Below are positions 32,451 to 43,070 of a stretch of 64,000 nucleotides of DNA, in pieces (the stretch's first letter is position 1; every line of letters starts with the position of its first letter). Both the position numbers and the translations under genes were made by a program. The notes under the pieces were generated by a model. It searched no databases, was not told the origin of the DNA, and was given only the letters and a program-made list of their open reading frames with translations. The stretch comes from Escarpia spicata (taxonomy: Eukaryota; Annelida; Polychaeta; Sabellida; Siboglinidae), in contig OZ023211.1 of assembly GCA_963995525.1 (NCBI GenBank), forward strand, positions 53,038,228 through 53,102,227. The letters are read 5' to 3'.

Positions 32451-34936
32451 GGTGAATTTTAATCAAATATTGTTGCATTAATATATAATATTTGAATAAT
32501 GATTCCACATATCCATTAACTTCAGAAAGCATGCTAACCACAAGATGTAGGCCTACAGACTAGACATGGACGGACTACGTATCTATTCCCGCTATGTTAA
32601 AATCTCTGCTCTTAATATAATCACGACCGCTGCTGAATAGAATCAGACACACATAAAACGACATATGTTTACTGAGAGCCCCAAACCACTTACCCTCTAG
32701 TACACACCTGATTTCGTGATCAGCAATTCTGTAAAGCGAAATCCACAGCAGGCAGCTGAAAAGGAGTTGTTCAGAGACATAAATAACCTTTCAAAACATA
32801 GCAATAGTAATCATTGTGACGACCATCCAGCAACACCAAGCTCCTGACAAAACACTTTAATTTGGTCTAGCCACAATTGTTGTCAATGGACACCTTTCTC
32901 GACATACTCACATCTCGCGTTCTGTTTTACATTACAGCCGTTGGTACATTGGCCGGATATCAGTACTCTATACAATTGGTTACTCATTACAAAAAAGAAC
33001 TAGTTGTCACCACTTGGAACTGACAAAAATATGGCTGTAGAAAACAACGTTCGCTTCACGCCACTCCTTAGAACTATAAACATCACACTGGGTATGTGGA
33101 CACAAAGAGCGGGGACATGGGAAAGGTTGTGTCGCAGAAAGAAATACCTTAGCATATATAACTGTTCGCACCCCTTATACGTCAGTGGAAACACATAAGG
33201 TCTAGTCAGCATTTACATAGCCAATATACACTAGACCTCGGGGGGTCACCGAGCGCTGCTGGCCCATGACGTCACCAAGCGACATGTTCATCCGTTTCGC
33301 GATCCTCCTAGGATAAGTCAATGAGCAACTTCTCCTTCTACACTTTGATGGGTGCCCATTAAATATGCATTATTTAATTGCATTACTTTAATATTGAATT
33401 TTCGCGCGCGTGTGCCTGCGTATGCTTATGAGTGTGTGTGTGTGTGTGTGCTCGCGCGCATGTGCCTGTGCGCTCGTGTGTGTGTATATGTTCATGTGCG
33501 TATGCGTGCGCATGGGGGAGTGGGATGCACGTGTGTCTTATAGTGAAAATGACCTCACCAGAAAAGGAGATATAATAATTATAATAAAAACATAAACAAA
33601 TAATGTTCCTGTTCAAACACTGTTTTCGTAGGTGTTAGCTAGCATCGTACCATATGTATCGTGTGTGTAAGTACACATTGTGTGGTGTCTTGCTCTGTCC
33701 AATTTATGTTACATGTGTAGAACGGTCATTGTCATAATGTACTACAGGTATTTATTTCCTAGAAAAAAAGAGAGGAAATCAATTATTTCTGTCGATGGTT
33801 CTTGCTTTAGAGCACTAATCTTAGTCATTTTGTTCTCGGGCATGATACAGTGAATCACAATCCATATTATGTAACATTAAACAGTCGTGATATATAGACA
33901 CAGCCTCAACAAAATGAAGGTCGTGGTGTAGTTGAAAACAATTATATGCTTCCAGTCTGGGTCATGGTGACAGGACGATTAAGACAGTTTTAATATATCA
34001 CAGTAGCCAGTCCTGAAACAGTGACATGTTTGAAGTCTGGGTCATAAGGACACGTCGATTAAGACATTTTAATATACCACAGTAACCAGTCCTTAAAGTT
34101 ACCCAATTCGCCTTGCCATCTGACACATCTATTCGCTGGAATACCATATCAACTTTTCTGGAAAGCATTCGGTTACTCTGCAATTATTCCACAAGGCTAT
34201 TCATTATATATTTACCAATGTCTGTACATATTACATATTTATGTAGCCGAGAGAACTGATACAACGCGACGTGAACGAAATAAATTGCACAAGCTTCGAA
34301 ACGGCTACAAGTTGATTCGAACCTCTGCCTTCTCGTTTGAGAGTACGATATCCTAACCGCTGGGCTATCGTGCACCACAAATGCACATTTGTTTGAACGT
34401 CGGACTGTCAAAGGAGAAGACCAGACAAACTTGTCCAACACACTCTGCTTGTGTCTATCATAATAGAGTCACGTAACCATTTAAAAAATGCCGAGTAGGC
34501 AGTATTTCTGTTTTGTGAAATTGCAATTTGAAATGTACTGAACAAATTACAACTGTTACGAGGGAAAATGTTTCATTTTGCATATCCGCGCGCGCGTGTT
34601 TATCTGTCTGACTGTCTGTCTGTCTGTCTGTCTGTATGTATGTATGTATGTATGTATGTATGCATGTCTGTTTGTCTGTCTGTCTGCCTTCATTTTTATG
34701 CGCGTGTCTGCGTTTTTATACGTGTGTGCGTGTGTGTGTACGTGCGTGTGTTCGTGCGCGCGCGCGTGTGTTAAAATGATTAACTTAAAGATTTACATCT
34801 TAGCGTAGTTCTTGATCATTTTCTGGCGCATCTTCTATATTAAATGTTGCTTTGACTGTATAGTTTGATTCAATATTAGTCACTAACTGTTTCGCAGCTT
34901 TCCGTAAATGTAGGTTCGAACGGGATGGGCCAGTAG
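32451..34936. other. Intergenic, no gene recognised
   Basis: Contains a GC/TG-rich tract (33404-33520), a two-copy direct repeat with AGTCTGGGTCAT...GACGATTAAGACA (33955 and 34035), a (TCTG)n(TATG)n tract (34605-34690), and the SINE listed separately. Confidence 0.5.
34285..34385 (-). repeat. tRNA-derived SINE head
   Basis: Minus reads ATAGCCCAGCGGTTAGGAT (box A TAGCCCAGCGG), an anticodon arm ACTCTCAAACGAG, and box B GGTTCGAATCA. It is tRNA-like but has no CCA context or acceptor pairing, so a SINE rather than a tRNA gene. Confidence 0.6.
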
Positions 34937-35153
34937 TATAACGATAACTGTTTATATATATGTATATAAACAAGCCGATGTATATAACTGTAATTTATTG
35001 CCGACTTTGTTTCGTTTACATCTGGCGACAACACACATCATGGCGACAACACACAAAATCACGTTGGCTTTAGTGTAGCCACTGGCACGCTGATATACAC
35101 CTTATTCGCCAGGTGGCGTGTCAGTTTATCACTTTAATTGTGGTATCGTCACA
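34937..35153 (-). repeat. Copy A 3' LTR
   Basis: 217 bp, TGTGACGATACCAC to ATCGTTATA on minus, with AATAAA inside. It differs from the 5' LTR by a base in the first ten and in a TA-repeat length. Confidence 0.93.
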
Positions 35154-35186
35154 TCCCCCTCTTTTTACAGTCAGATGTTTAACTTT

Positions 35187-36359
35187 TCACTTCATTTCAA
35201 AGTCTTTGAACTTTGCTGGAAGTTTCAATTGACGTCTTGGTCGTGCAACAGTCGCCGGCACACTGCATGGTGAACTTATAACCCTCGGCGGCATATTGCG
35301 TGGTGAATGTACTACCGTGGATGGTACATTACGTTGTGGAGACGTTTCGACTGAAGGTTCACTGCTTGGAGGAGACGTGACGTTGTCTTGACCTCTCTGT
35401 TGTGCGTTCTGGTTGTCTACGCACGTGTTGTCTGAACACATTGGTCTTTTCATTGTATTGTCAGGTTCATCTTGTTGAGAGTACCGAGTTTCATCCTTAT
35501 ACTGCTCTGGTGTGGCACGTAGCTGTCGTCTATTCCTTCGGTATGTCGAGCCTTCACTCCCAATGATGTAAGATCTGACGCCCGATGGTTTCTGAATGCG
35601 TGTTAGTGTCCATGTTCGTGAGTCATTTGAGGCATTTGGCTTCTTGAACCGCACAACATCTCCTGGGTGTAGTATGCTGAGGTTCTTGCTCGTACGATTG
35701 TATAACCTGGCTTGTTTCTCCTTTCTACGTTTGAGTTGTTCAGGAGCATCACGTTGTGCTGCAGGATCGGTCTGCAGCAGTACTGGCAGCGTTGGTAGCA
35801 GTGTTCTGGTTCGACGTGCGAACATCCGTGGAGCTGGCGATGTGTGCATAGCTTCTGTAGGTGTGTTTCGATAGTCCAGAAACGCCAAATACACATCCGC
35901 CTTGTCATCAATTGCTTTCCGCTTGATTTGCTTTGCCGTCTTGACTGCGTTTTCCACCTTTCCGTTTGCCTGGGGGTAACGAGTTGACGATGTGATATGT
36001 TCAAATTTCCAACGCTCTGAGAACAACTTGAACTCCTCACACGCAAACTGTGGCCCATTGTCAGAAATCACTTTGTCTGGTGCACCGTATCTCGCAAAGT
36101 GAATACGCAGTTTGGTGATAACCTGTGTTGCACTGGTCATTGACAGCTTGTCAACTTCGAAGAAGTTCGAGAAGTAGTCCACCGTTATGAGGTAGTCCTG
36201 TCCATGAAGGTGGAACAGATCAACTCCAACTCGTGACCATGGACGTGACGGTATCTCATGTGACAACAACGGTTCTCTACATTGTTCTGGTTTGTACGCG
36301 TTGCGCACGTACTGCAGGTACTGATGACATCTTTCACTTCTTGGTTCATGCCTGGCCAA
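35187..36359 (-). CDS. Gypsy copy A integrase
   Basis: 390 codons. Integrase core with catalytic residues visible: D in RVGVDLFHLH, D in KVISDNGPQFACEEF, and E in YPQANGKVENAVKTAK. A chromatin-linking GPY/F-like tail with HPGDVVRFKKPNASNDS follows. Separated from the upstream frame by a small frameshift near 36360-36420. Confidence 0.9.
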   Translation of the reverse strand: MARHEPRSERCHQYLQYVRNAYKPEQCREPLLSHEIPSRPWSRVGVDLFHLHGQDYLITVDYFSNFFEVDKLSMTSATQVITKLRIHFARYGAPDKVISDNGPQFACEEFKLFSERWKFEHITSSTRYPQANGKVENAVKTAKQIKRKAIDDKADVYLAFLDYRNTPTEAMHTSPAPRMFARRTRTLLPTLPVLLQTDPAAQRDAPEQLKRRKEKQARLYNRTSKNLSILHPGDVVRFKKPNASNDSRTWTLTRIQKPSGVRSYIIGSEGSTYRRNRRQLRATPEQYKDETRYSQQDEPDNTMKRPMCSDNTCVDNQNAQQRGQDNVTSPPSSEPSVETSPQRNVPSTVVHSPRNMPPRVISSPCSVPATVARPRRQLKLPAKFKDFEMK

Positions 36360-36380
36360 TACATCACTTCACGTGCTCTT

Positions 36381-38411
36381 CTAAGACATCCTTCGACTCC
36401 TAAGTGCGATGATTTGTTTTTTTATGAGCATGGCTCGCATGTCACGAGGTATGACGATTCTCTGTCCCTTGAATAGTGCGCCATCCTGTGTGCTGAGCTC
36501 GTCACGGCAATTGAAATACGGTCGTGCGAGTGGATCGACTGCTTCACGTCGATCCGGCCATCCCTGAAGTGTGTAGCGAACTGCAGTTTTCACTTCGTCG
36601 TCTTTTCGTGACTTGCACATGATTTCGTGTATTCCGTTGGTCGACAGATGAACATCTTCTGTCATGTCCATTTGTTGCAGTTCAATGTCGAACACATGAT
36701 CCCCTGGGTCATGTGCGTGGCTGTATGGAAGGTATGCCCGAGATAGTGCATCTGCGATATGCATTTCGTTTCCTTTCGTGTACACGACATCTATGCTGTA
36801 CTTCTGCAGACGGAGCAGCATTCTCTGCAGTCTCTTCGGTGCATCGATCGTCGATTTCTTTGTGATCGTCTGAAATGGCTTGTGATCCGATTGCACGGTG
36901 ATGGGTCTTCCGTACACATACTGGTCAAATCGTTCACATGCAAAGACAATCGCTAAGAGCTCTTTTTCGATTTGGGCATAGTTCTGTTCTGTGTTTGTGA
37001 GTGCTCGAGAGGCGTAGCACACTGGTTTTCCCTCTTGCAGGAGCACTGCACCCAAACCACTCTGGGATGCATCACATTGGATTGTGATTGCTTGCTTTAC
37101 ATCATAGTATGCGAGCACTGGTGCTGCTGTGATCAGTTCTCTGATCTTGTTCAAAGCATCTTGATGTTGCTCAAGCCAACACCACTCCACATCTTTCCGA
37201 TCTAGTTGTCTCAGTGGTTCACAGACTTGTGACAGATGTGGCAAGAACTTCGCAAGATAGCCAACCATGCCGAGAATTCGCTTCAGTGCTGTGACATCCG
37301 TTGGAGTAGGCATCTTCATGATGGCCTCAACCTTGGATTCGTCTACCATTCGTGCGAGTTCATTTTTTACGACTTCACGTACCGCACAAGGAACTCTGCG
37401 GGGCGGATGGATAACAGGTTTGACACTTGGATCAATCTGTATTCTATAGTTGCCATCGAGGCAACCAAGTCCCTCGAATACATCTGGGTATTCTCTGAGT
37501 ACAGTGTCCTGTAACACTTGTGATCGCTTACTCATCACAGAAATGTGCACCGTGTCTGCTTTCGATGGACATGTTTTACCAGTCGTTGGTAGTGTTTGTG
37601 TTGTCTCCGTCGTTGTCTGTTGGCTGTCACCACCTCTGTCACGGTTCCGACTGTCTGTTCTCATGGTCACTGCATTTATTGCATCACAGTCGTTTATCTG
37701 AATTAAGTCAAGGTCCAGACATGACTGCAAATTCAGAAGTGGAACAACATTGGCACGCACAACAACGAAACGCATCTGTCTCTTTGTTCCCTTGCGGTGA
37801 ACTTGCAAACGCGCCAGTCCTATCGGTTTCACTACCGACTTGTTGTGCATGACGAGTCTAATGTTCGTGTTCTCCAACTTGCTGCATGAGTGATCTGCTG
37901 TTGCACATACGTAGTCCTGATATGGCAGGATGTCCACTGATGACCCTGTGTCCATGTGAAACGACACATTTGTTTTGCCATTTATTGTCAGTGTTACGTG
38001 TGCTTTCGTCTTACGTTCACTGCCCACTGTGTGTATGATCGCTTGTTCGACCAATTGATGAGTAGCTGCACTTCTGCACATCTTAGCGAAGTGATTTAGT
38101 TTTCCGCACACATGGCAGGTGGCGCCACGTGCAGGACACTTGTCCTTCCCTTTTGCATGTATACCACCACACCTGCTACATCCTGATCGTCCCTCACCAG
38201 AAAGTTGTGTATACCTGTTACTGGTGGGTGTGTACTTGCTAGTACTCGAACGTCTAGATCTGTTGTACTTTCTTGCCGGATTGCCATAATTTGCATTGTA
38301 TGGGCTTGCAGCTGGTGGCTTGTGTCGAACTAAGTGAGTGTTCATTTCTGTACTTATTTCTTGTGCACGTGTGTGTGTGTCACTTGTAATGTTTTCAACA
38401 TGGCAACGCAA
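36381..38411 (-). CDS. pol: Gypsy copy A Gag tail-Pol: CCHC, protease, RNase H (RT core deleted)
   Basis: 676 codons. Visible in order: knuckles CSRCGGIHAKGKDKC and CHVCGKLNHFAKMC; protease active site HMDTGSSVDILPY; a Pol stretch PPRRVPCAVREVVKNELARM; then directly VDESKVEAIMKMPTPTDVTA. In Gypsy elements about 190 residues with the fingers, palm and YVDD lie between these two. RNase H follows: IQCDASQSGLGAVLLQEGKP ... IEKELLAIVFACERFDQYVY. It runs out at AMLIKKQIIALRSRR where a frameshift breaks the H2C2 region. Confidence 0.9.
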   Translation of the reverse strand: MRCHVENITSDTHTRAQEISTEMNTHLVRHKPPAASPYNANYGNPARKYNRSRRSSTSKYTPTSNRYTQLSGEGRSGCSRCGGIHAKGKDKCPARGATCHVCGKLNHFAKMCRSAATHQLVEQAIIHTVGSERKTKAHVTLTINGKTNVSFHMDTGSSVDILPYQDYVCATADHSCSKLENTNIRLVMHNKSVVKPIGLARLQVHRKGTKRQMRFVVVRANVVPLLNLQSCLDLDLIQINDCDAINAVTMRTDSRNRDRGGDSQQTTTETTQTLPTTGKTCPSKADTVHISVMSKRSQVLQDTVLREYPDVFEGLGCLDGNYRIQIDPSVKPVIHPPRRVPCAVREVVKNELARMVDESKVEAIMKMPTPTDVTALKRILGMVGYLAKFLPHLSQVCEPLRQLDRKDVEWCWLEQHQDALNKIRELITAAPVLAYYDVKQAITIQCDASQSGLGAVLLQEGKPVCYASRALTNTEQNYAQIEKELLAIVFACERFDQYVYGRPITVQSDHKPFQTITKKSTIDAPKRLQRMLLRLQKYSIDVVYTKGNEMHIADALSRAYLPYSHAHDPGDHVFDIELQQMDMTEDVHLSTNGIHEIMCKSRKDDEVKTAVRYTLQGWPDRREAVDPLARPYFNCRDELSTQDGALFKGQRIVIPRDMRAMLIKKQIIALRSRRMS

Positions 38412-38896
38412 GTTTCCAGATTTAGGTCTTCCTTTGCAAGTAACTTTTCTCTTGCTTTATCGTCCTTTATACCTATGACCAACCTGTCTCGAATCAGTCT
38501 CTCTCTCAAAGTCCCAAAATTACAAGTGGCTGACAGCTTGTATAGCGCTGTTATATAGGCTTCCACCGTCTCACCTGCATTTTGCGATCTGTTGAAGAAT
38601 CTGTATGATTCATAGGTTTCATTGGTCTTGGCAATGCAGTTGTCATCAAATTTCTGTATGACGACATCGATCTTATTCTTGTCTTCGTCCTCTTGCCACT
38701 GGAATGTTTCATATAGATCTATTCCTTCCGTACCTAATACGTTCAGAAACGCAGCAACTCTGACCTCGTCGTCTTCTTTCGCTATTTTCGTCGCTGTCTC
38801 GTAGTATCTCCATTCTCTCTTGAAGATCCGCCATGATTCTCCTCTGTTTTCCAAGGAGAGCTGATTCGGCACTTTTGCCGTCAATCTTGCACTCAT
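38354..38896 (-). CDS. gag: Gypsy copy A Gag (N-terminal part)
   Basis: 180 codons from MSARLTAKVPNQLSLENRGE. It is a capsid-type Gag with RESLVIGI-like and KLLAKEDLNLE segments. A slip in a TG run near 38390 shifts the frame, so the Gag tail and CCHC knuckles continue in the next open frame (38411-36381). Copy B keeps this region in one frame, so the shift is specific to copy A. Confidence 0.85.
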   Translation of the reverse strand: MSARLTAKVPNQLSLENRGESWRIFKREWRYYETATKIAKEDDEVRVAAFLNVLGTEGIDLYETFQWQEDEDKNKIDVVIQKFDDNCIAKTNETYESYRFFNRSQNAGETVEAYITALYKLSATCNFGTLRERLIRDRLVIGIKDDKAREKLLAKEDLNLETCVAMLKTLQVTHTHVHKK

Positions 38897-38954
38897 CTTG
38901 TACGCGTCTTCTTCGGTTTCTTCTGTGGCTTATACTATCCCAGTACTGACACCA

Positions 38955-39175
38955 TATAACGATAACTGTTTATATATATATATGTATATAAACAAGCCGA
39001 TGTATATAACTGTAATTTATTGCCGACTTTGTTTCGTTTACATCTGGCGACAACACACATCATGGCGACAACACACAAAACCACGTTGGCTTTAGTGTAG
39101 CCACTGGCACGCTGATATACACCTTATTCGCCAGGTGGCGTGTCAGTTTATCACTTTAATTGTGATATCGTCACA
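38955..39175 (-). repeat. Copy A 5' LTR
   Basis: 221 bp beginning TGTGACGATATCACAA on minus and followed by the primer-binding site at 38954 and below. Confidence 0.93.
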
Positions 39176-39180
39176 AGTAG

Positions 39181-40974
39181 GTTGTGTAAAAATTAAAGAA
39201 AAAGCGGTAGCTCAACGCTGAAGAGTTACAACTTGGACATTTTGTCTACTGCAGACACAGGAGTGGTGAGCTTTGGCACAGTGTCTCGGGGTGAGAGAGT
39301 TATACAGTGAACAAAACTTATTGTGCTGAAATTGTACCAACAACATACGCAATGTATTGTCGCTGCTTATAAATAATAATAATAAACGATGACTGTCGAA
39401 TGGCTGACCTACATAGGAACATGAACTGGTACCAACCACCTGGCAACACATTTTAATTGGCGGCGTTGAGCACGCAGAAAAATCACATTTTGTTCCAAGC
39501 GATATTCATCGTGGTGCAACTGTCTTACTCTTTGATCAATGGGTGTACCTACTACTAAATGACCTTCCAGCTCCCCGATTGTGTATACTTGACTACAATC
39601 TAAATGAGACAACATTGTTTATTTTGAGTGTGATAAAACAATGGCTCGCGCTGTTGATAGTTTTATTCAAAACGCTTGCTTTAGTGAAAGTTGGTTATTC
39701 TGAATATTTCCAAATAAGAATATATCACGGTATACCGTAATACACATCATGGCGTTTTGAAATAGTAAAGAAAGGCATACCATAGTCACCATGGCTTACC
39801 ACAGTATATTTCCACCTTTCATGGAATTCACAAACATGGATACAGCGCAAGATCTCGTATAATATATAATTGCGATGTGTTGTCATGTACTCGATATGAC
39901 CTCTTGAGATTGGTTACAACACCAAATGTATTTTTAATACAATACCATACTTGCCAACCCTCACATGAAATCTATAAGTCTACCGGATTTTTAGGGTATC
40001 CGTACCCGTTTGCCTGGAATACAGGCAAATCTTCCGGATTTTCTCGGAAAATCATCTCCAACAACCCCCCCCCAGTCTTCGAGACAACGCGCCATAATTG
40101 GAGGCGTGTAGCGACATGCTGAACCGCTGAAGTGAATAATCTCCAAAAGCACCCCCATGCCTTCTAGTCTTCGAGAGAGCGAATCGTTGAGGTTCCGGCG
40201 AAAAACTCCAATAGCACCCACTCCGTCTTCCGAGGTAAAAATCCGAGATAGCGCGACACGGAAAGCGTGCTGAACCGCTGATGAATCTCTCAATTCTCCC
40301 CAAAAAGATGCCAGGTATACAATGTGCGAGCATTTGTGCTAAATGAAACGGTGACTTCTAAATTAGTGTTGCTAACAACAATAATTGTTGTCAGCATGTG
40401 ATAACCATCAGCGTGACTTGTACAAACGTCACTACTGGTCAACATGTTGCATTTTGGCCTAATACTTAGCAATGGTCAATCAACCAGAAGACGACCTGCT
40501 GTTAATATTACAACACTTGAAATTTACCATTGCCTGACAACTGGAATTGCGCTCATGGAAGATGGCAGTCTAATGTTACTAACATGAAATGTGACACAAT
40601 TCTTCTGAGTTCCAGCACAGCTCGTGACAACGCGCACAGAATGCAATAATGCAGTGGGTTATCAGTCATTATTAATTATGGAGTGTAGTCATGCATACAC
40701 TACTCACACGATAAACATAATTCATCTATCGTAGGCCTAAGCACAAACAATCAACAGTTATATTTCAATGATTTTCTTAATAGGTGCTATAACATAAAAG
40801 TCACTTTGGTACAATTTGAAAGGAACTTCCTAGCAATGTGAGACAAGAGACATACACATACATGCTGAAGGTAAGCTATTCTAATCTTACGAAAGTAACA
40901 CAAATAATCCGTGGTGGCGTAGTGTCATCATACATGCCATCGATCGATCACTGCCAATTGACTTGATAGGCCTA

Positions 40975-40975
<1 letters not shown>
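39181..40975. other. Spacer between the two Gypsy copies
   Basis: No gene recognised. At 40040-40300 two diverged units of about 100-150 bp share CGACATGCTGAACCGCTGA-like and CTTCGAGA segments. Otherwise AT-rich. Confidence 0.4.
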
Positions 40976-41412
<437 letters not shown>

Positions 41413-41938
41413 GATTCCGACGGAATGATGCAAGTGTTGTGTTCGTATTAGTACGTGCTAAATTTCAAGCAATATTAGGTTTCATTGCAAAGTAAACTTA
41501 CTCGTCTTCTTTGTTGTGGATGAAGCAGCATGCACACGCACGCGCGCGCACACACGCACGCGCTCACATATACACACAAACACACAAACAAACTCATGCG
41601 ATAATTAAGTAATGATGTTTGTTTTAATCCGCTGAAAGCAAACAGGCAGCTGTTAATGTGGTTAATTAAGAAAACTTGATACACGTTCTTATTAAACAAA
41701 GATAATCAGTATTATGCACTGTATGCTGATGTTGAGAAAAAAAACATATAATAGTAATAACAACGGTTGCCAATGAATAACTGCTGAGTATCTACCTTAT
41801 TTGTCGTTACTGCCTTTTCAGTAAGTTTCACATGAAATTGCTATACAAGTTGAAGGTAACGTGACATGTTTCTATCACTTTGGCACTGCCGTTAAACTGC
41901 TCGCTGCCTTAAAACATCTATGTTTTCTCCGCAGGTAT

Positions 41939-42157
41939 TGTGACGATATCACAATTAAAGTGATAAACTGACACGCCACCTGGCGAATAAGGTGTATATC
42001 AGCGTGCCAGTGGCTACACTAAAGCCAACGTGGTTTTGTGTGTTGTCGCCATGATGTGTGTTGTCGCCAGATGTAAACGAAACAAAGTCGGCAATAAATT
42101 ACGGTTATATACATCGGCTTGTTTATATACATATATATATAAACTGTTATCGTTATA
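41939..42157 (+). repeat. Copy B 5' LTR
   Basis: 219 bp, TGTGACGATATCACAA to ATCGTTATA, with AATAAA inside. Confidence 0.93.
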
Positions 42158-42215
42158 TGGTGTCAGTACTGGGATAGTATAAGCCACAGAAGAAACCGAA
42201 GAAGACGCGTACAAG

Positions 42216-43070
42216 ATGAGTGCACGATTGACGGCAAAAGTGCCGAATCAGCTCTCCTTGGAAAACAGAGGAGAATCATGGCGGATCTTCAAAAGAGAAT
42301 GGAGATACTATGAGACAGCGACGAAAATAGCGAAAGAAGACGACGAGGTCAGAGTTGCTGCGTTTCTGAACGTATTAGGTACGGAAAGAGTAGATCTATA
42401 TGAAACATTCCAGTGGCAAGAGGACGAAGACAAGAATAAGATCGATGTCGTCATACAGAAATTTGATGACAACTGCATTGCCAAGACCAATGAAACCTAT
42501 GAATCATACAGATTCTTCAACAGATTGCAAAATGCAGGTGAGACGGTGGAAACCTATATAACAGCGCTATACAAGCTGTCAGCCACTTGTAATTTTGGGA
42601 CTTTGAGAGAGAGACTGATTCGAGACAGGTTGGTCATAGGTATAAAGGACGATAAAGCAAGAGAAAACTTACTTGCAAAGGAAGACCTAAATCTGGAAAC
42701 TTGCGTTGCCATGTTGAAAACATTACAAGTGACACACACACGTGCACAAGAAATAAGTACAGAAATGAACACTCACTTAGTTCGACACAAGGCGGCGCCA
42801 GTCAAGCCACCAGCTGCAAGCCCATACAATGCAAATTATGGCAATCCTGCAAGAAAGTACAACAGATCTAGACGTTCGAGTACTAGCAAGTACACACCCA
42901 CCAGTAAAAGGTATGCACAACTTTCTGGTGAGGGACGATCAGGATGTAGCAGGTGTGGTGGTATACATGCAAAAGGGAAGGACAAGTGTCCTGCACGTGG
43001 CGCCACCTGCCATGTATGCGGAAAACTAAATCACTTCGCTAAGATGTGCAGAAGTGCAGCTACTCATTAA
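42216..43070 (+). CDS. gag: Gypsy copy B Gag with CCHC knuckles
   Basis: 284 codons from MSARLTAKVPNQLSLENRGE through CSRCGGIHAKGKDKC and CHVCGKLNHFAKMC. It ends at a TAA (SAATH*) where copy A has CAA, a nonsense change. This is the most complete Gag in the window. It has four extra codons (AAPV-type) after VRHK compared with copy A. Confidence 0.9.
   Translation: MSARLTAKVPNQLSLENRGESWRIFKREWRYYETATKIAKEDDEVRVAAFLNVLGTERVDLYETFQWQEDEDKNKIDVVIQKFDDNCIAKTNETYESYRFFNRLQNAGETVETYITALYKLSATCNFGTLRERLIRDRLVIGIKDDKARENLLAKEDLNLETCVAMLKTLQVTHTRAQEISTEMNTHLVRHKAAPVKPPAASPYNANYGNPARKYNRSRRSSTSKYTPTSKRYAQLSGEGRSGCSRCGGIHAKGKDKCPARGATCHVCGKLNHFAKMCRSAATH

Larger units (their letters stand above)
34937..39175 (-). 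mobile_element. Gypsy LTR retrotransposon, copy A (RT-deleted, 4.24 kb)
   Basis: LTRs at 34937-35153 and 38955-39175 are near-identical. The target duplication AGTAG is perfect (34932-34936 and 39176-39180). On minus: 5' LTR, primer-binding site TGGTGTCAGTACTGGG, gag, pol, purine tract, 3' LTR. Order: gag, CCHC knuckles, protease, [RT core missing], RNase H, H2C2, integrase. No env. Near-identical LTRs mean a recent insertion. Confidence 0.95.

Noticed and set aside
34285..34385. A functional tRNA gene
   Set aside because: Boxes A and B are present but the arms are imperfect; SINE head more likely.
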